A DNA stretch of 64,000 nucleotides from Chryseosolibacter sp049791675 (GTDB taxonomy: Bacteria > Bacteroidota > Bacteroidia > Cytophagales > Cyclobacteriaceae), in the NCBI GenBank assembly GCA_049791675.1, contig JBARAD010000187.1:1-64000 (forward strand). Reading direction: 5' to 3'. Within the stretch, counting starts at the first letter, position 1. Each line of letters starts with the position of its first letter. Under the pieces are notes generated by a model that worked only from the letters and a program-made list of their open reading frames with translations, made no database searches and was not told the origin of the DNA. Made by a program: the position numbers and the translations under genes. This document shows, one piece after another, positions 50,116-59,510 of this stretch.

Positions 50116-52236
50116 TCACCACCTGGCTGTTAACTTTAGGTACACACTTCTACCCCGCGTCTGAAATCCGACCACTTCGCGGTACTCCTCGCCGAGAATG
50201 TTCTCCACTTTCAGGGCAATGCCAATAACTTCCGACGCCTGCCAGCCCGCATCCAGATCCACGAGATGATATGCGTCAACATCAATCCGGCCGAGCGCCC
50301 CGTAAGGACCCAATGACCCGTCGTAACCCGAATCAAAACGCTTCCCGGTATACCGGTAGCTGGCCCCCACGTTCCAGTCCGCAAAGGGTCGATAACTTAC
50401 GCGCGTGAATGCCGTAAAGTCAGGCCGTCGTACCGCATCCTCGCGCGCGATACTTTCGCTCAAAAATTCGCCGAGATTATAAAGCTGGATATGATTTCCT
50501 CCCGTTGCGGCACGACTGATATCTTCAGGGCTGACGTTGATCGTCGTATTTAATACCGACGCATTTGCCATCACAGAAAGATCGGACGTGATCCTGACAA
50601 GCCCCTCCACCTCAATACCACTGACAAGCTGCTCACCCGCGTTGATATATGTGTCACCGCGGTCATCCGCATAAGTAAGGTCTGACACAGCAGTACCGCC
50701 GTTCCAAAGATAAACATACTCAATGGCGTCGGTAACTTTCGTGTGATACGCCGAGAAGGTGACATAGCTTCCCTTCGAAAATTCCTTCTTTATCCCAGCC
50801 TCCAAAGAAATGGACCGCTCCGGATCAAGCCGGGCATTGCCGCGTGTTGTGTACCCTGAAAAACTTCTGGTCGGGTCGTAAAGCTGATAAAGCGAAGGCG
50901 CGTTGTATCCTGTCGACAATGAACCATACACTAACAGGTCGTTGAAGGTGAGAGACGGATTAATTTCTACCGTGAGAAAATTTCCTGCAGTCGTGTGATT
51001 GCTCAAACGCACCCCGGCCGACAATTGAAACTTTCCAAACCCGTACGCTGCCTGTGAAAAAAGATACCGCGTCGTCGTTCGCGTGTCCAGCGTATCATAG
51101 TCGACAACAAACTCATAGGGGTACATCGGATCATTCAGGAAAAAGAAATTGTCAAAGAACATCTTCTCTCCATAGACCCCTATGCCCGCTACTCCCTGAA
51201 AATTTTGTTTTTGATAGTTGACTTGCACTTCATGTGTCTGAAGTCTGCCGGTGTAACTTCCTGTAGAATACGTCTTGTCATAGTTTGATGCGTCTATCTT
51301 TGATGAGTCGTTCTCGTAGAATCTTTCGGATGCATTGAACGATCCAAGCAAAGCAATACTAATGAAAGGATTGACGTTATATCCGGCATGATACTGCAGT
51401 AACTGACGGTCGAACACAAGATAATTGTTGTCATCATCCGAATAGGCGCCGTTGTCTATTTCCGTGTACTGGCGCGCGTTCTTAAAAGAAATGTTCAGAT
51501 CCCAAGCCTGATTCTTGAACCCCGCTTTCAGCGACGCATCAGTCTTTTGAAAGTCATCTGCATCTGATGTAAAAGATGGATTGGCTTCTCGCTGTTCAGC
51601 AGCATTCAGACCACGCACGTCCTGCTGGAAAACCGAACCATTGAAATACAAGCCATTCTTCAATCCATATGAGATATTCACTTTTTCGGTTGATGAACCT
51701 GCACGTTTTCCGAAAACACCGCCTTGCCACGATGCATCTCCATGCAGGCCCTTCGACGAATTCTTCCTGGTGATGAGGTTGATCACGCCGCCAATCGCAG
51801 CGCCACCGAACATGGTACTGTGCGCACCGCGGATCACCTCGATACGCTCGATGTTGGCCAGCGAAATCTCTGACAGATCCATGGCCGCATTCGGCGTGGA
51901 TGGATCCGTGATCCGCACGCCATCCACCAGCACAGCCACCTGGTTGCTGCTGGATCCGCGCATGAAGAGATTCTGGTTTGTACCCGGCGTCTGATTCGCT
52001 CCCACGACGTACAAACCGCTTTGTGCGTTGAGCAGCTCACCCAGTGATTGATAGACCGATCGTTGTAATACGTCCTGATGGATCACCGTTACGCTGCGCG
52101 GTATCTCGATCAATGGCTGTTCCGTGCGGCTTGCTGAAACTACAATTTCGCGTAGCGTGGTCACTTTTATTGAGTCTTGTGCTCCAGCCCACAAGCAAGC
52201 GAGTAAGAAAGGTAAAGTCAGTAAATGTTTTCTCAT
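50116..52236 (-). CDS. TonB-dependent outer membrane receptor, cobalamin-type (BtuB-like)
   Basis: A 706-residue receptor with a signal peptide ending WAGAQ, the TonB box region REIVVSASRTEQPL near residue 30, and a plug domain with VAVLVDGVRITDP, IERIEVIRGAHSTMFGGAA and GVINLITRK (about 45-160). A 22-strand barrel ends in LKLTARW with the expected terminal aromatic. A cobalamin riboswitch in its leader identifies the ligand as a corrinoid rather than iron. No SusD partner follows. A divergent BtuF-like lipoprotein gene lies beyond the riboswitch. Confidence 0.93.
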   Translation of the reverse strand: MRKHLLTLPFLLACLWAGAQDSIKVTTLREIVVSASRTEQPLIEIPRSVTVIHQDVLQRSVYQSLGELLNAQSGLYVVGANQTPGTNQNLFMRGSSSNQVAVLVDGVRITDPSTPNAAMDLSEISLANIERIEVIRGAHSTMFGGAAIGGVINLITRKNSSKGLHGDASWQGGVFGKRAGSSTEKVNISYGLKNGLYFNGSVFQQDVRGLNAAEQREANPSFTSDADDFQKTDASLKAGFKNQAWDLNISFKNARQYTEIDNGAYSDDDNNYLVFDRQLLQYHAGYNVNPFISIALLGSFNASERFYENDSSKIDASNYDKTYSTGSYTGRLQTHEVQVNYQKQNFQGVAGIGVYGEKMFFDNFFFLNDPMYPYEFVVDYDTLDTRTTTRYLFSQAAYGFGKFQLSAGVRLSNHTTAGNFLTVEINPSLTFNDLLVYGSLSTGYNAPSLYQLYDPTRSFSGYTTRGNARLDPERSISLEAGIKKEFSKGSYVTFSAYHTKVTDAIEYVYLWNGGTAVSDLTYADDRGDTYINAGEQLVSGIEVEGLVRITSDLSVMANASVLNTTINVSPEDISRAATGGNHIQLYNLGEFLSESIAREDAVRRPDFTAFTRVSYRPFADWNVGASYRYTGKRFDSGYDGSLGPYGALGRIDVDAYHLVDLDAGWQASEVIGIALKVENILGEEYREVVGFQTRGRSVYLKLTARW

Positions 52237-52290
52237 AGCATTTGTTGAATGTTAACACTATGAGCCCTTGGAAGAAGTAAGTGTGAGAAA

Positions 52291-52541
52291 ACAGGTTAGC
52301 CTGTCTACACATCGCCTTTCACCCGAAAGCTCTGATTAAAGTTTGGATGATGGCGGCAGGTCTCCTGGCTTTCCACATTGCTGGCGCCTTCCCGTCTTTA
52401 TTAAAAACAGTGGCAATTAGATGGCCAGCAACAATACGTGGATCACAGTTGCGGGGACAGCTCCGGAGTGAAATGCCTGTTGGCACGCACCGGATTCCCT
52501 TTTAATCTTCTGATGAATTCCTCAGCAAAAGAACCGTCATT
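52291..52541 (-). promoter_or_regulatory. Cobalamin riboswitch upstream of the TonB receptor
   Basis: On the minus strand the core GCTGTCCCCGCAACTGTGA (52443-52461), the GGGAA...GGTG segment (52486-52499) and the B12 box AGCCAGGAGACCTGCC within 52351-52370 appear in the order and spacing of the cobalamin aptamer. The 5' limit is set by the promoter ending at 52548; the 3' limit is approximate. A small hairpin ACAGG/CCTGT followed by TTTC (52291-52304) may be the expression platform. Adenosyl- or methylcobalamin would switch off the receptor gene. Confidence 0.9.
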
Positions 52542-52547
52542 CCGTTA

Positions 52548-52555
52548 CAAACATA
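52548..52555 (-). promoter_or_regulatory. -7 promoter element ahead of the cobalamin riboswitch
   Basis: On the minus strand TATGTTTG matches TAnnTTTG, with a TTTTG -33 element about 23 bases upstream, slightly longer than ideal. The predicted start (about 52541) lies just before the aptamer, which supports both calls. Confidence 0.6.
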
Positions 52556-52703
52556 ACGAGCCGGATTGAAATTTGCATCAAAAGTCTGAAAAGTTTAACA
52601 GTTGAAGGTTTGAAAGGTTGAGATTTCCGTAATTGGAACGTTAACCAAGCATGAGATGCGGTGCGCCCGGCTGATACGGAGAATTTCTGGCAATAAGGAA
52701 TAT

Positions 52704-53852
52704 ATGGTCATGACAAACAAAGGATGGTTTCTTCTCATTGCATGTCTATTCCTGTTGGGTTGTACTGACAGGAAGACCCTGCAGGAAAATGATGCGCGGT
52801 CCCCTTTGGCATCCACCAACATCAAGTACGCTACAGGCTTCAAGGTGCACGCCCTCGGAAATTCCAAACTCGTGGAGGTCAGCTACCCTTTCCAGGGTGC
52901 AAGGTCAGGCTACTCATATTTATTGGTGCCAAAAGGCCAGATCCCTCCTGCGCATGACCCTGACGCACGTGTGATCTATACGCCACTGGAGAGTATTGTG
53001 TGCACTTCCACCACCCACATCCCCCTGCTGGACTATCTGGGCGAAACCGAAAAGCTGATCGGATTCCCCACGACTGACTATATCTCCTCACAGAAGATGC
53101 GCGCCAGAATAGCGGAGGGAAAGATCATGGAACTCGGCGTTGATAAAGGGCTGAATCTCGAAAGGCTGGCCCTGTTGAAACCGGGAGTGGTTATGGGGTA
53201 TACCATGAGCAGTGATTACGGGCAATTCAAAAAAATGGAAGCGCTGGGGATTCCCGTTGTAATAAACGGGGAGTACCTGGAACAACATCCGCTTGGCAGA
53301 GCTGAATGGATCAAATTCATGGCGTTGTTTTTCAACAGGGAAAAGGAGGCTGATTCTGTTTTTTCCATGATTGAAAAAAACTACAATCAAACCAAAGATG
53401 CTCTCGGGCAAAATCCGGATAAGCCAACCGTGCTGAGCGGGGTGGTGTATGGCGACGCATGGTTCCTTCCGGCAGGGGAAAATTATGCGGCAAAACTATT
53501 CCGCGACGCAGGCTGCCGATATCTCTGGGAAGAGGCTCCGGGGAACGGATTTCTGGAAGTAAGCTTTGAATCCGTCTATGAAAGAGCCCACACCGCCAGC
53601 CTGTGGATCGGGACCGGTACTTTCAGGAACCTGGATGAGATAAGATCAGCCGACGTTCGTTACACGCGATTTGACGCGTTCGGGAAAAAAAACGTTTACA
53701 ACTACGATGCGCGCATGGGGGAGACAGGAGGAAACGAATTCCTTGAGCTCGGCTACCTTCGGCCAGACCTTATTTTGATGGATCTTGTCAAGATCGCGCA
53801 TCCGGAGCTTTTGCCGGACCATACTTTATTCTTTCATCGAAGACTTCCTTAA
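52704..53852 (+). CDS. Periplasmic B12-binding lipoprotein (BtuF-like)
   Basis: From the ATG at 52704 the protein (382 residues) has a lipoprotein signal with LFLLGC. The body is a cluster A-II substrate-binding protein: PLESIVCTSTTHIPLLDYLG near residue 92 and LERLALLKPGVVMGYT in the first lobe. The second lobe has the helix-linked pattern ADSVFSMIEKNYN. The family binds corrinoids or iron chelators; the position divergent to a riboswitch-controlled receptor favours cobalamin. The upstream ATG at 52656 is unlikely because it would mask the signal peptide. ABC permease and ATPase genes are not in the window. Confidence 0.9.
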   Translation: MVMTNKGWFLLIACLFLLGCTDRKTLQENDARSPLASTNIKYATGFKVHALGNSKLVEVSYPFQGARSGYSYLLVPKGQIPPAHDPDARVIYTPLESIVCTSTTHIPLLDYLGETEKLIGFPTTDYISSQKMRARIAEGKIMELGVDKGLNLERLALLKPGVVMGYTMSSDYGQFKKMEALGIPVVINGEYLEQHPLGRAEWIKFMALFFNREKEADSVFSMIEKNYNQTKDALGQNPDKPTVLSGVVYGDAWFLPAGENYAAKLFRDAGCRYLWEEAPGNGFLEVSFESVYERAHTASLWIGTGTFRNLDEIRSADVRYTRFDAFGKKNVYNYDARMGETGGNEFLELGYLRPDLILMDLVKIAHPELLPDHTLFFHRRLP

Positions 53853-53970
53853 CACGTGTTCGATGGCATAACCATCCGAAGCGTGCTGCAACCGGCTGCC
53901 GACAAATGAATCGGTTTTTCCTTACGGTCCATTAATTTTATAAAAATTCTCAGGTTTGAAAGAAGCATCG

Positions 53971-53978
53971 TAACTTTG
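53971..53978 (+). promoter_or_regulatory. -7 promoter element of the WG-repeat gene
   Basis: TAACTTTG matches TAnnTTTG and ends five bases before the ATG at 53984. With initiation about seven bases past the element, the transcript would be leaderless. No Shine-Dalgarno-like sequence lies before the ATG, which agrees. Confidence 0.55.
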
Positions 53979-53983
53979 GTCAG

Positions 53984-56173
53984 ATGGAACGCGTGTTTAT
54001 GATTTTTTTATGGTTGGCGGTGCTGTTTGTTCCTGACCAGATCATTTTTTGCCATCCCGCAAATCCGGAAGTAATTGGGAAATCATCCAATTTCTCTGTT
54101 TTCGAAGAGAATGGGAAGGTAGGATTGAAAGATGACGAGGGTGAGATCCTGATTCCCGCCACCTATGACGCCATCGGTTGGAGCAATGGCAAATTTGCCA
54201 TTGTCGACAAGGTAGTTGGCTACCAGTCAAACGGGTTATGGGGGCTCATTCATACCTCCAACAAGATCGTAACACCCGCAGAATTTCTTGACCTCAATCC
54301 CGGAGAAGGTTCCTTTCTGATCGCGCAGAAAAGATCGCTTTCACAGAGACCTTCCTTTGGGGTCATCAATACTTCCGGAAAGACCATCGTTCCTTTTGAC
54401 TACGATGGCCTGCATCTATCAAACATGCGGCTGATCGTGATGTCGCGTACCGGTATGCGCTACCACTTCGGTTTAAAAGACCTGTCCGATAGAATACTGA
54501 TTCCACTTGAATACCAGCATATCTATTCGTTGGGCAGCCTGCGCTTTGCGGTCGAAAACTTCGAAAACAAAACCGCTATCTTTTCCGACGAGGGAAGACA
54601 ACTTACCGAATTCAATATTGACAGTATTTCTGCATTTAAGAAGGATTATGCGATTGTCTATCAGCATCAGCGTCAGGGCCTGATTGACCGCAGTGGGCAG
54701 TTGGTCATAAAACCAACCTTAGGCGCAATACAATTAACAGATGACGGAACCGTTCAGGTGCGCGACGTGGATTCATGGTTCATCCTTGATGGTGAAAACA
54801 AACTGCTCACCAAATACGAGGCTGACGCCGTAAAGCCCTTGTCGGAATACCATTACGCCGTCGGCTCCGGAGGCAGGCTCCAGTTGACGAACAATGACTT
54901 CACGCCAATGCACCATTCCTATTTTTCATCTTTGAATGATTTCTCCAATGGGCTTGCCCTTTTCAGAACGGGAGGAAGAACTGGGGTGATCGATCGGGAG
55001 GGTAAAGTGCTCATCCCGGCACAGTACCAACAAATTATCATCGACCGGAACGTCTTCATTGCCCGTCTCGACGCTGCGAACAGGAACCGGTGGGTCATTC
55101 TCGACGCAAAAGGCAAGCCGCTGACCGAAAAACATTATCAGTCCATTGCACCCTATAATGGAAAATATTACCCCGTTCGTAACAGGGACTTCTGGGGTGC
55201 CGTCGATGCAGGCGGCAAGGAAATCATCGCGTGTGTACATGATTCACTTGTCCAGGAAAAAGGAAAAAACATCGTCGTCAAGTTCAAAGGGGAGTACGGC
55301 ATTATCAATCTCAATGAGGATTGGCTTGTGACACCACGATCCAACCCAGTTGAGCTCTTAAATGATGAGACTTATTTCGAATTTGCAGGCAAGACTACTT
55401 TTCTGAAATCCATTTCCGGAGACATCATTTATTTTTCTGACAACCGCCTGGAATACAGAGGCGACCATGTGCTCGAGCATCTTCCCTCGGGCGCTTACTG
55501 GAGCGTGGACATGAACGGGATCATTACAGATCGCTCCACGCAACCAGCGCGCGCCGAAAGGATCCTTGCAGAAAGTGAGGGCCTTCGCGCCATCTATCAG
55601 GACGGAAAGTATGGTTTTATCGATGAAGAGGGCAGGCTTCGCGTTGCAAACCGGTATGAAGCTGTGCAACCCTTTAATGATGGATTCGCCGCAGTACGTA
55701 TCCGGAATAAATGGGGTTTTATTGATCGCCAGGAGAACCTCGTTGTTCAACCTGTATATGATCGTGTTGAAAATTTCGAAAATGGGTACGCCATCGTTGC
55801 GCAGGATCATTTCATGGGGTTGATCGATGAAGGAGGCAAGATCATTTTGCCGCTCCGTTATGATGAGATCTCCCGCACCAACGAGCATCGTTTCACGCTA
55901 CGCCAGCAGGGACTGTTCGGCCTTGCGGATGGAAGGGGAAAAATCATGATCCATCCGAAATACGAAATCCTCACGGATACCGGAAATGGATATGTCATTG
56001 CCCAACGTAATAACAAATGCGGATTGCTCACCCTGCGCGGTGTCAGTACCATTCCCATGATCTATGACGGAATAACCTTTGATCCCTATCACAAACATTA
56101 TCTTGCCGTGAAGCGCTCTACGTGGAGAACGATACGTGTGGGGGCACAGCCGGCGACCAGGAGTCCACAGTAA
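53984..56173 (+). CDS. WG-repeat protein
   Basis: A 729-residue secreted protein with a hydrophobic N terminus (about 1-22). It is built from about ten to twelve WG-type repeats, each with a hydrophobic strand and the pattern G-x-x-x-x-x-G-x-I/V-x-P-x-x-Y-D, for example GVIDREGKVLIPAQYQQI and GLIDEGGKIILPLRYDEI. The family forms beta-rich repeats of unknown function found often in Bacteroidota. The start may be leaderless, since a -7 promoter element ends five bases before it. A strong terminator follows the stop. Confidence 0.9.
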   Translation: MERVFMIFLWLAVLFVPDQIIFCHPANPEVIGKSSNFSVFEENGKVGLKDDEGEILIPATYDAIGWSNGKFAIVDKVVGYQSNGLWGLIHTSNKIVTPAEFLDLNPGEGSFLIAQKRSLSQRPSFGVINTSGKTIVPFDYDGLHLSNMRLIVMSRTGMRYHFGLKDLSDRILIPLEYQHIYSLGSLRFAVENFENKTAIFSDEGRQLTEFNIDSISAFKKDYAIVYQHQRQGLIDRSGQLVIKPTLGAIQLTDDGTVQVRDVDSWFILDGENKLLTKYEADAVKPLSEYHYAVGSGGRLQLTNNDFTPMHHSYFSSLNDFSNGLALFRTGGRTGVIDREGKVLIPAQYQQIIIDRNVFIARLDAANRNRWVILDAKGKPLTEKHYQSIAPYNGKYYPVRNRDFWGAVDAGGKEIIACVHDSLVQEKGKNIVVKFKGEYGIINLNEDWLVTPRSNPVELLNDETYFEFAGKTTFLKSISGDIIYFSDNRLEYRGDHVLEHLPSGAYWSVDMNGIITDRSTQPARAERILAESEGLRAIYQDGKYGFIDEEGRLRVANRYEAVQPFNDGFAAVRIRNKWGFIDRQENLVVQPVYDRVENFENGYAIVAQDHFMGLIDEGGKIILPLRYDEISRTNEHRFTLRQQGLFGLADGRGKIMIHPKYEILTDTGNGYVIAQRNNKCGLLTLRGVSTIPMIYDGITFDPYHKHYLAVKRSTWRTIRVGAQPATRSPQ

Positions 56174-56190
56174 CGGATTGAACACGGATC

Positions 56191-56230
56191 AAAAAGAACA
56201 GACGCACTGAATGGTGCGTCTGTTCTTTTT
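56191..56230. terminator. Bidirectional intrinsic terminator, 17-bp stem
   Basis: A perfect 17-bp stem with arms AAAAAGAACAGACGCAC (56191-56207) and its complement (56214-56230), a 6-base loop and T-rich ends on both strands. It lies between the WG-repeat gene and the 3' end of floA, so it can end both transcripts. Confidence 0.92.
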
Positions 56231-56284
56231 AATGACGGACAATCCTCCGTCTTCGCGGTACGGCGCCGCCGAATGCTATTAATA

Positions 56285-57271
56285 CTATTTGGTCGGTGTC
56301 TGACCGGCTCCCGAACCTGCGCCTGAAATGGATTCACGCATACCGGTGTCAGCAACAACATTCTGCATCTTGTAATAATCCATTACGCCGAGATTGCCTT
56401 TAACAAACGCTTCGGAGATCGCTTTGGGAATTTCAGCTTCCGCCTCGATCACCTTGGCGCGTGCTTCCTGCGCTTTAGCCTTCATCTCCTGCTCGAGTGC
56501 AACGGCCATCGCCCTTCTCTCTTCCGCGCGCGCTTCGGCCACTTTCAGATCGGCAGATGCCTGATCGATCTGGAGTTTTGCACCAATGTTGGCACCAACG
56601 TCGACGTCCGCAATATCGATCGAAAGGATTTCGAAGGCTGTACCTGCATCCAATCCTCTTGACAGGACCAGTTTTGAAATCTTGTCTGGACTTTCCAATA
56701 CTTCCTTGTGGGATTTCGCCGAGCCGATGGATGACACAATTCCCTCCCCCACGCGTGCAAGTATGGTATCTTCACCCGCGCCACCAACAAGTTGCGCAAT
56801 GCTTGCGCGTACGGTAACCCTGGCAATAGCGATCAACTGAATACCATCGGCGGCCACACCTGCTACTTTCGGCGTGGTGATCACTTTGGGATTAACGGAG
56901 ATCTGCACGGCCTGGAACACATCGCGGCCAGCGAGATCGATCGCCGTCGCCTGCTTAAACGTAAGGCTGATATTCGCTTTGTCAGCGGAGATCAGCGCCC
57001 GGATAACGTTCGGCACATTGCCCCCAGCCAGGTAGTGCGTTTCCAGTTCATTGGAAGTTATCTGCAATCCTGCTTTGGTCGCGGTAATGAGGGAGTCAAC
57101 AACGATCCGCGGTGGAACCTTCCTGATCCGCATGAACACCAGGTCAAACAAACCTACGCGAACACCGGAGAATAAGGCTGTAATCCAAAGGTTGATCGGG
57201 ACAAAGTACAGGAAAATAAAAAAGAGGATTATTCCTCCAAAAACCATGATAAGCAATGCTGCTCCTTCCAT
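56285..57271 (-). CDS. floA: Flotillin-like protein FloA
   Basis: From the ATG at 57271 (MEGAALLIMVFGGIILFF) the protein has 328 residues; the upstream start at 57304 adds eleven and overlaps the nfeD stop, so it is less likely. A membrane hairpin (about 3-45) is followed by a PHB/SPFH-type domain and long Ala/Glu-rich coiled coil (ADLKVAEARAEERRAMAV). FloA organises functional membrane microdomains. Its neighbour nfeD is the standard partner. Confidence 0.94.
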   Translation of the reverse strand: MEGAALLIMVFGGIILFFIFLYFVPINLWITALFSGVRVGLFDLVFMRIRKVPPRIVVDSLITATKAGLQITSNELETHYLAGGNVPNVIRALISADKANISLTFKQATAIDLAGRDVFQAVQISVNPKVITTPKVAGVAADGIQLIAIARVTVRASIAQLVGGAGEDTILARVGEGIVSSIGSAKSHKEVLESPDKISKLVLSRGLDAGTAFEILSIDIADVDVGANIGAKLQIDQASADLKVAEARAEERRAMAVALEQEMKAKAQEARAKVIEAEAEIPKAISEAFVKGNLGVMDYYKMQNVVADTGMRESISGAGSGAGQTPTK

Positions 57272-57284
57272 AATTGATATAAGT

Positions 57285-57749
57285 TTAGTTAAGGGGTTTA
57301 ACAATTATCTGGGTGACATCGACGTGGACAATGATCACACGGGTACCGACATCGACATAGTCGCCAAGTGTCTTTACTTCAAATTGACCGCTTTTAAAGT
57401 CAACTGTGCCCATCGGTCTGAGGGCTGACAGCGCAATCCCTTCATCGCCAACTTTTAGTGACGCCGTAGATCCTTCATTTACTTTGCTGTTGATGGCAGA
57501 TTTGTTCGCAAACCGGGCCCATGCCTGGGACCGAAAACTAAAGTAGAGTGCAATGGCCGTGACAGCCCCCATGCCGAGAAAGATATAAAATCCGACATCA
57601 CTGCCGAAATACCGGTAGCTGATAATGATTCCTGCGCCCGCGAAAATCACTCCGATAACACCCACGATGGTCGTTCCCGGAACGAACACAACTTCCATTA
57701 TTATCAGCGCCAGGCCGATCAGGAGAAGCAAAAGTATGAGTATCCACAT
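57285..57749 (-). CDS. NfeD-like membrane protein
   Basis: A 154-residue short NfeD: four hydrophobic segments in the first 75 residues and a C-terminal OB fold (about 90-154) with GDEGIALSALRPMGTVDF, the NfeD signature. Short NfeD proteins usually sit beside a flotillin or stomatin, and here floA starts 13 bases later. The protease domain of long NfeD is absent. Together the two probably form a membrane-microdomain unit. Confidence 0.92.
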   Translation of the reverse strand: MWILILLLLLIGLALIIMEVVFVPGTTIVGVIGVIFAGAGIIISYRYFGSDVGFYIFLGMGAVTAIALYFSFRSQAWARFANKSAINSKVNEGSTASLKVGDEGIALSALRPMGTVDFKSGQFEVKTLGDYVDVGTRVIIVHVDVTQIIVKPLN

Positions 57750-57878
57750 GGGTCAGGAAAGCAGGGTAAACAGTAAAGGTACTAAATAAAGTGCACAGGT
57801 ATATGGGCAGACCTGTATATAAAAACAAACCCGTTCTTTAATTGTCTGATGTCGCTGATTTCCTGTTCCCCTGTCTCT

Positions 57879-59357
57879 TTAGTAAGCCCGGGCAAACAGC
57901 ACGCGTCTTTGCGATGGCTTCCCGGAATAGATGCATTTGCCTGCTTCCTCCGGTGCATCAAGCGGTATGCAGCGGATGGTAGCCTTCGTTTCTTCTTTGA
58001 TGGCGATCTCGGTCTCGATCGTTCCGTCCCAGTGGGCGGAGACAAATCCGCCTTTTTCGTCGAGCACCTTTTTCATTTCTTCAAAAGAATTCACCGGGGT
58101 GGTTTTTTCATCCCTGAATTTTTTTGCCCGGCTGTAAATATTCTGCTGAATTTCATCCAGCAACGCAGGAATGGCTCCCGCAACGGAATCAACCTGGATG
58201 GTCTTCTTCTCTTTCGTGTCGCGCCGGGCAATTTCCACCGTGCCATTCTCAAGATCCCTTGGTCCCATCGCAATGCGGACGGGAACACCCTTTAGCTCCC
58301 ATTCGGCGAACTTGAATCCCGGTTTGTGCGTCTCCCTGTTATCGAATTTCACCGAAAGGCCCTCTTTCCTGAGTGCCGCAGCAATCTCATCTGCTTTTGC
58401 CGAAATGTTTTTCTGTTCCTCCTCCGTCCTGAAGATGGGTACAATGACAACGTGGATCGGCGCAAGTTTCGGAGGTAGGATCAGACCATCATCATCGGAA
58501 TGCGCCATGATCAGCGCGCCCATCAGCCGGGTGCTGACACCCCAGGAAGTTCCCCATACATATTCGAGCTTTCCTTCCCTTGAAGTAAACTGCACATTGA
58601 AGGCTTTGGCAAAGTTCTGACCGAGGAAGTGCGAAGTTCCGGCCTGCAGTGCCTTACCATCCTGCATCATCGCTTCAATGCAATAGGTATCGAGCGCTCC
58701 GGGAAAACGTTCGCCTGCTGATTTGCGTCCTTTAATGACCGGCATCGCCATGAAACGCTCGGCAAAATCAGCGTAAACATTCAGCATTTGGACTGTTTCC
58801 GCCACCGCCTCATCAGCCGTCGCGTGGGCAGTATGCCCTTCCTGCCAAAGGAATTCTGCAGTGCGAAGAAAAAGGCGCGTCCGCATTTCCCACCGCACGA
58901 CATTCGCCCACTGGTTGATCAGCAGCGGTAAGTCGCGGTAAGACTGAATCCATTTCTTGTACGTGCTCCAGATGATGGCTTCGCTGGTAGGGCGGACTAC
59001 CAGTTCCTCTTCCAGCTTGGCTTCCGGATCGATCATCAGCTTCCCGGGCTTCTGAGGGTCATTTTTAAGCCTGTAATGGGTCACGATCGCGCATTCCTTC
59101 GCGAAACCTTCGGCGTTCTGCTCTTCCGCCTCAAACAAACTTTTCGGGACAAAGAGGGGAAAATAGGCGTTACTGTGACCGGTGTCTTTGAACATCTTGT
59201 CGAGCGCCTGCTGCATCTTCTCCCATATACTGTAGCCATAGGGTTTAATGACCATGCAACCCCTTACATCCGAGTGCTCTGCCAGGTCCGCTTTCTTAAC
59301 TAACTCATTGTACCACAGCGAGTAATCTTCCTGCCTGGTAGGTATTTCTTTGCCCAT
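57879..59357 (-). CDS. proS: Prolyl-tRNA synthetase, archaeal/eukaryotic type
   Basis: A class II synthetase that charges tRNA-Pro. The 492 residues lack the editing insert of the longer bacterial form (about 570 residues) and read as ProS type 3: the N terminus is MGKEIPTRQEDYSLWYNEL, motif 2 appears in RWEMRTRLFLRTAEFLWQE near residue 155, and the zinc-like C-terminal domain with IRCIPLDAPEEAGKCIYSGK is present. A -7 promoter element TATATTTG lies upstream at 59398-59405. Confidence 0.96.
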   Translation of the reverse strand: MGKEIPTRQEDYSLWYNELVKKADLAEHSDVRGCMVIKPYGYSIWEKMQQALDKMFKDTGHSNAYFPLFVPKSLFEAEEQNAEGFAKECAIVTHYRLKNDPQKPGKLMIDPEAKLEEELVVRPTSEAIIWSTYKKWIQSYRDLPLLINQWANVVRWEMRTRLFLRTAEFLWQEGHTAHATADEAVAETVQMLNVYADFAERFMAMPVIKGRKSAGERFPGALDTYCIEAMMQDGKALQAGTSHFLGQNFAKAFNVQFTSREGKLEYVWGTSWGVSTRLMGALIMAHSDDDGLILPPKLAPIHVVIVPIFRTEEEQKNISAKADEIAAALRKEGLSVKFDNRETHKPGFKFAEWELKGVPVRIAMGPRDLENGTVEIARRDTKEKKTIQVDSVAGAIPALLDEIQQNIYSRAKKFRDEKTTPVNSFEEMKKVLDEKGGFVSAHWDGTIETEIAIKEETKATIRCIPLDAPEEAGKCIYSGKPSQRRVLFARAY

Positions 59358-59397
59358 AAATGGTATAATTTTTGCGATTCACTATTAAAATGGACGA

Positions 59398-59405
59398 CAA
59401 ATATA
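59398..59405 (-). promoter_or_regulatory. -7 promoter element of proS
   Basis: On the minus strand TATATTTG matches TAnnTTTG about 41 bases before the proS start at 59357. No consensus TTG lies at the ideal -33 distance. Confidence 0.45.
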
Positions 59406-59510
59406 AGTTCGCAGGGTTAATGAAGGTAATGAAGGCGAATTTTTGTAGTTTTAGAGAATACTTTTCGGGTGATTTGCGTTAATAACTAGAGATTAAAACC
59501 AACCTGGGTT

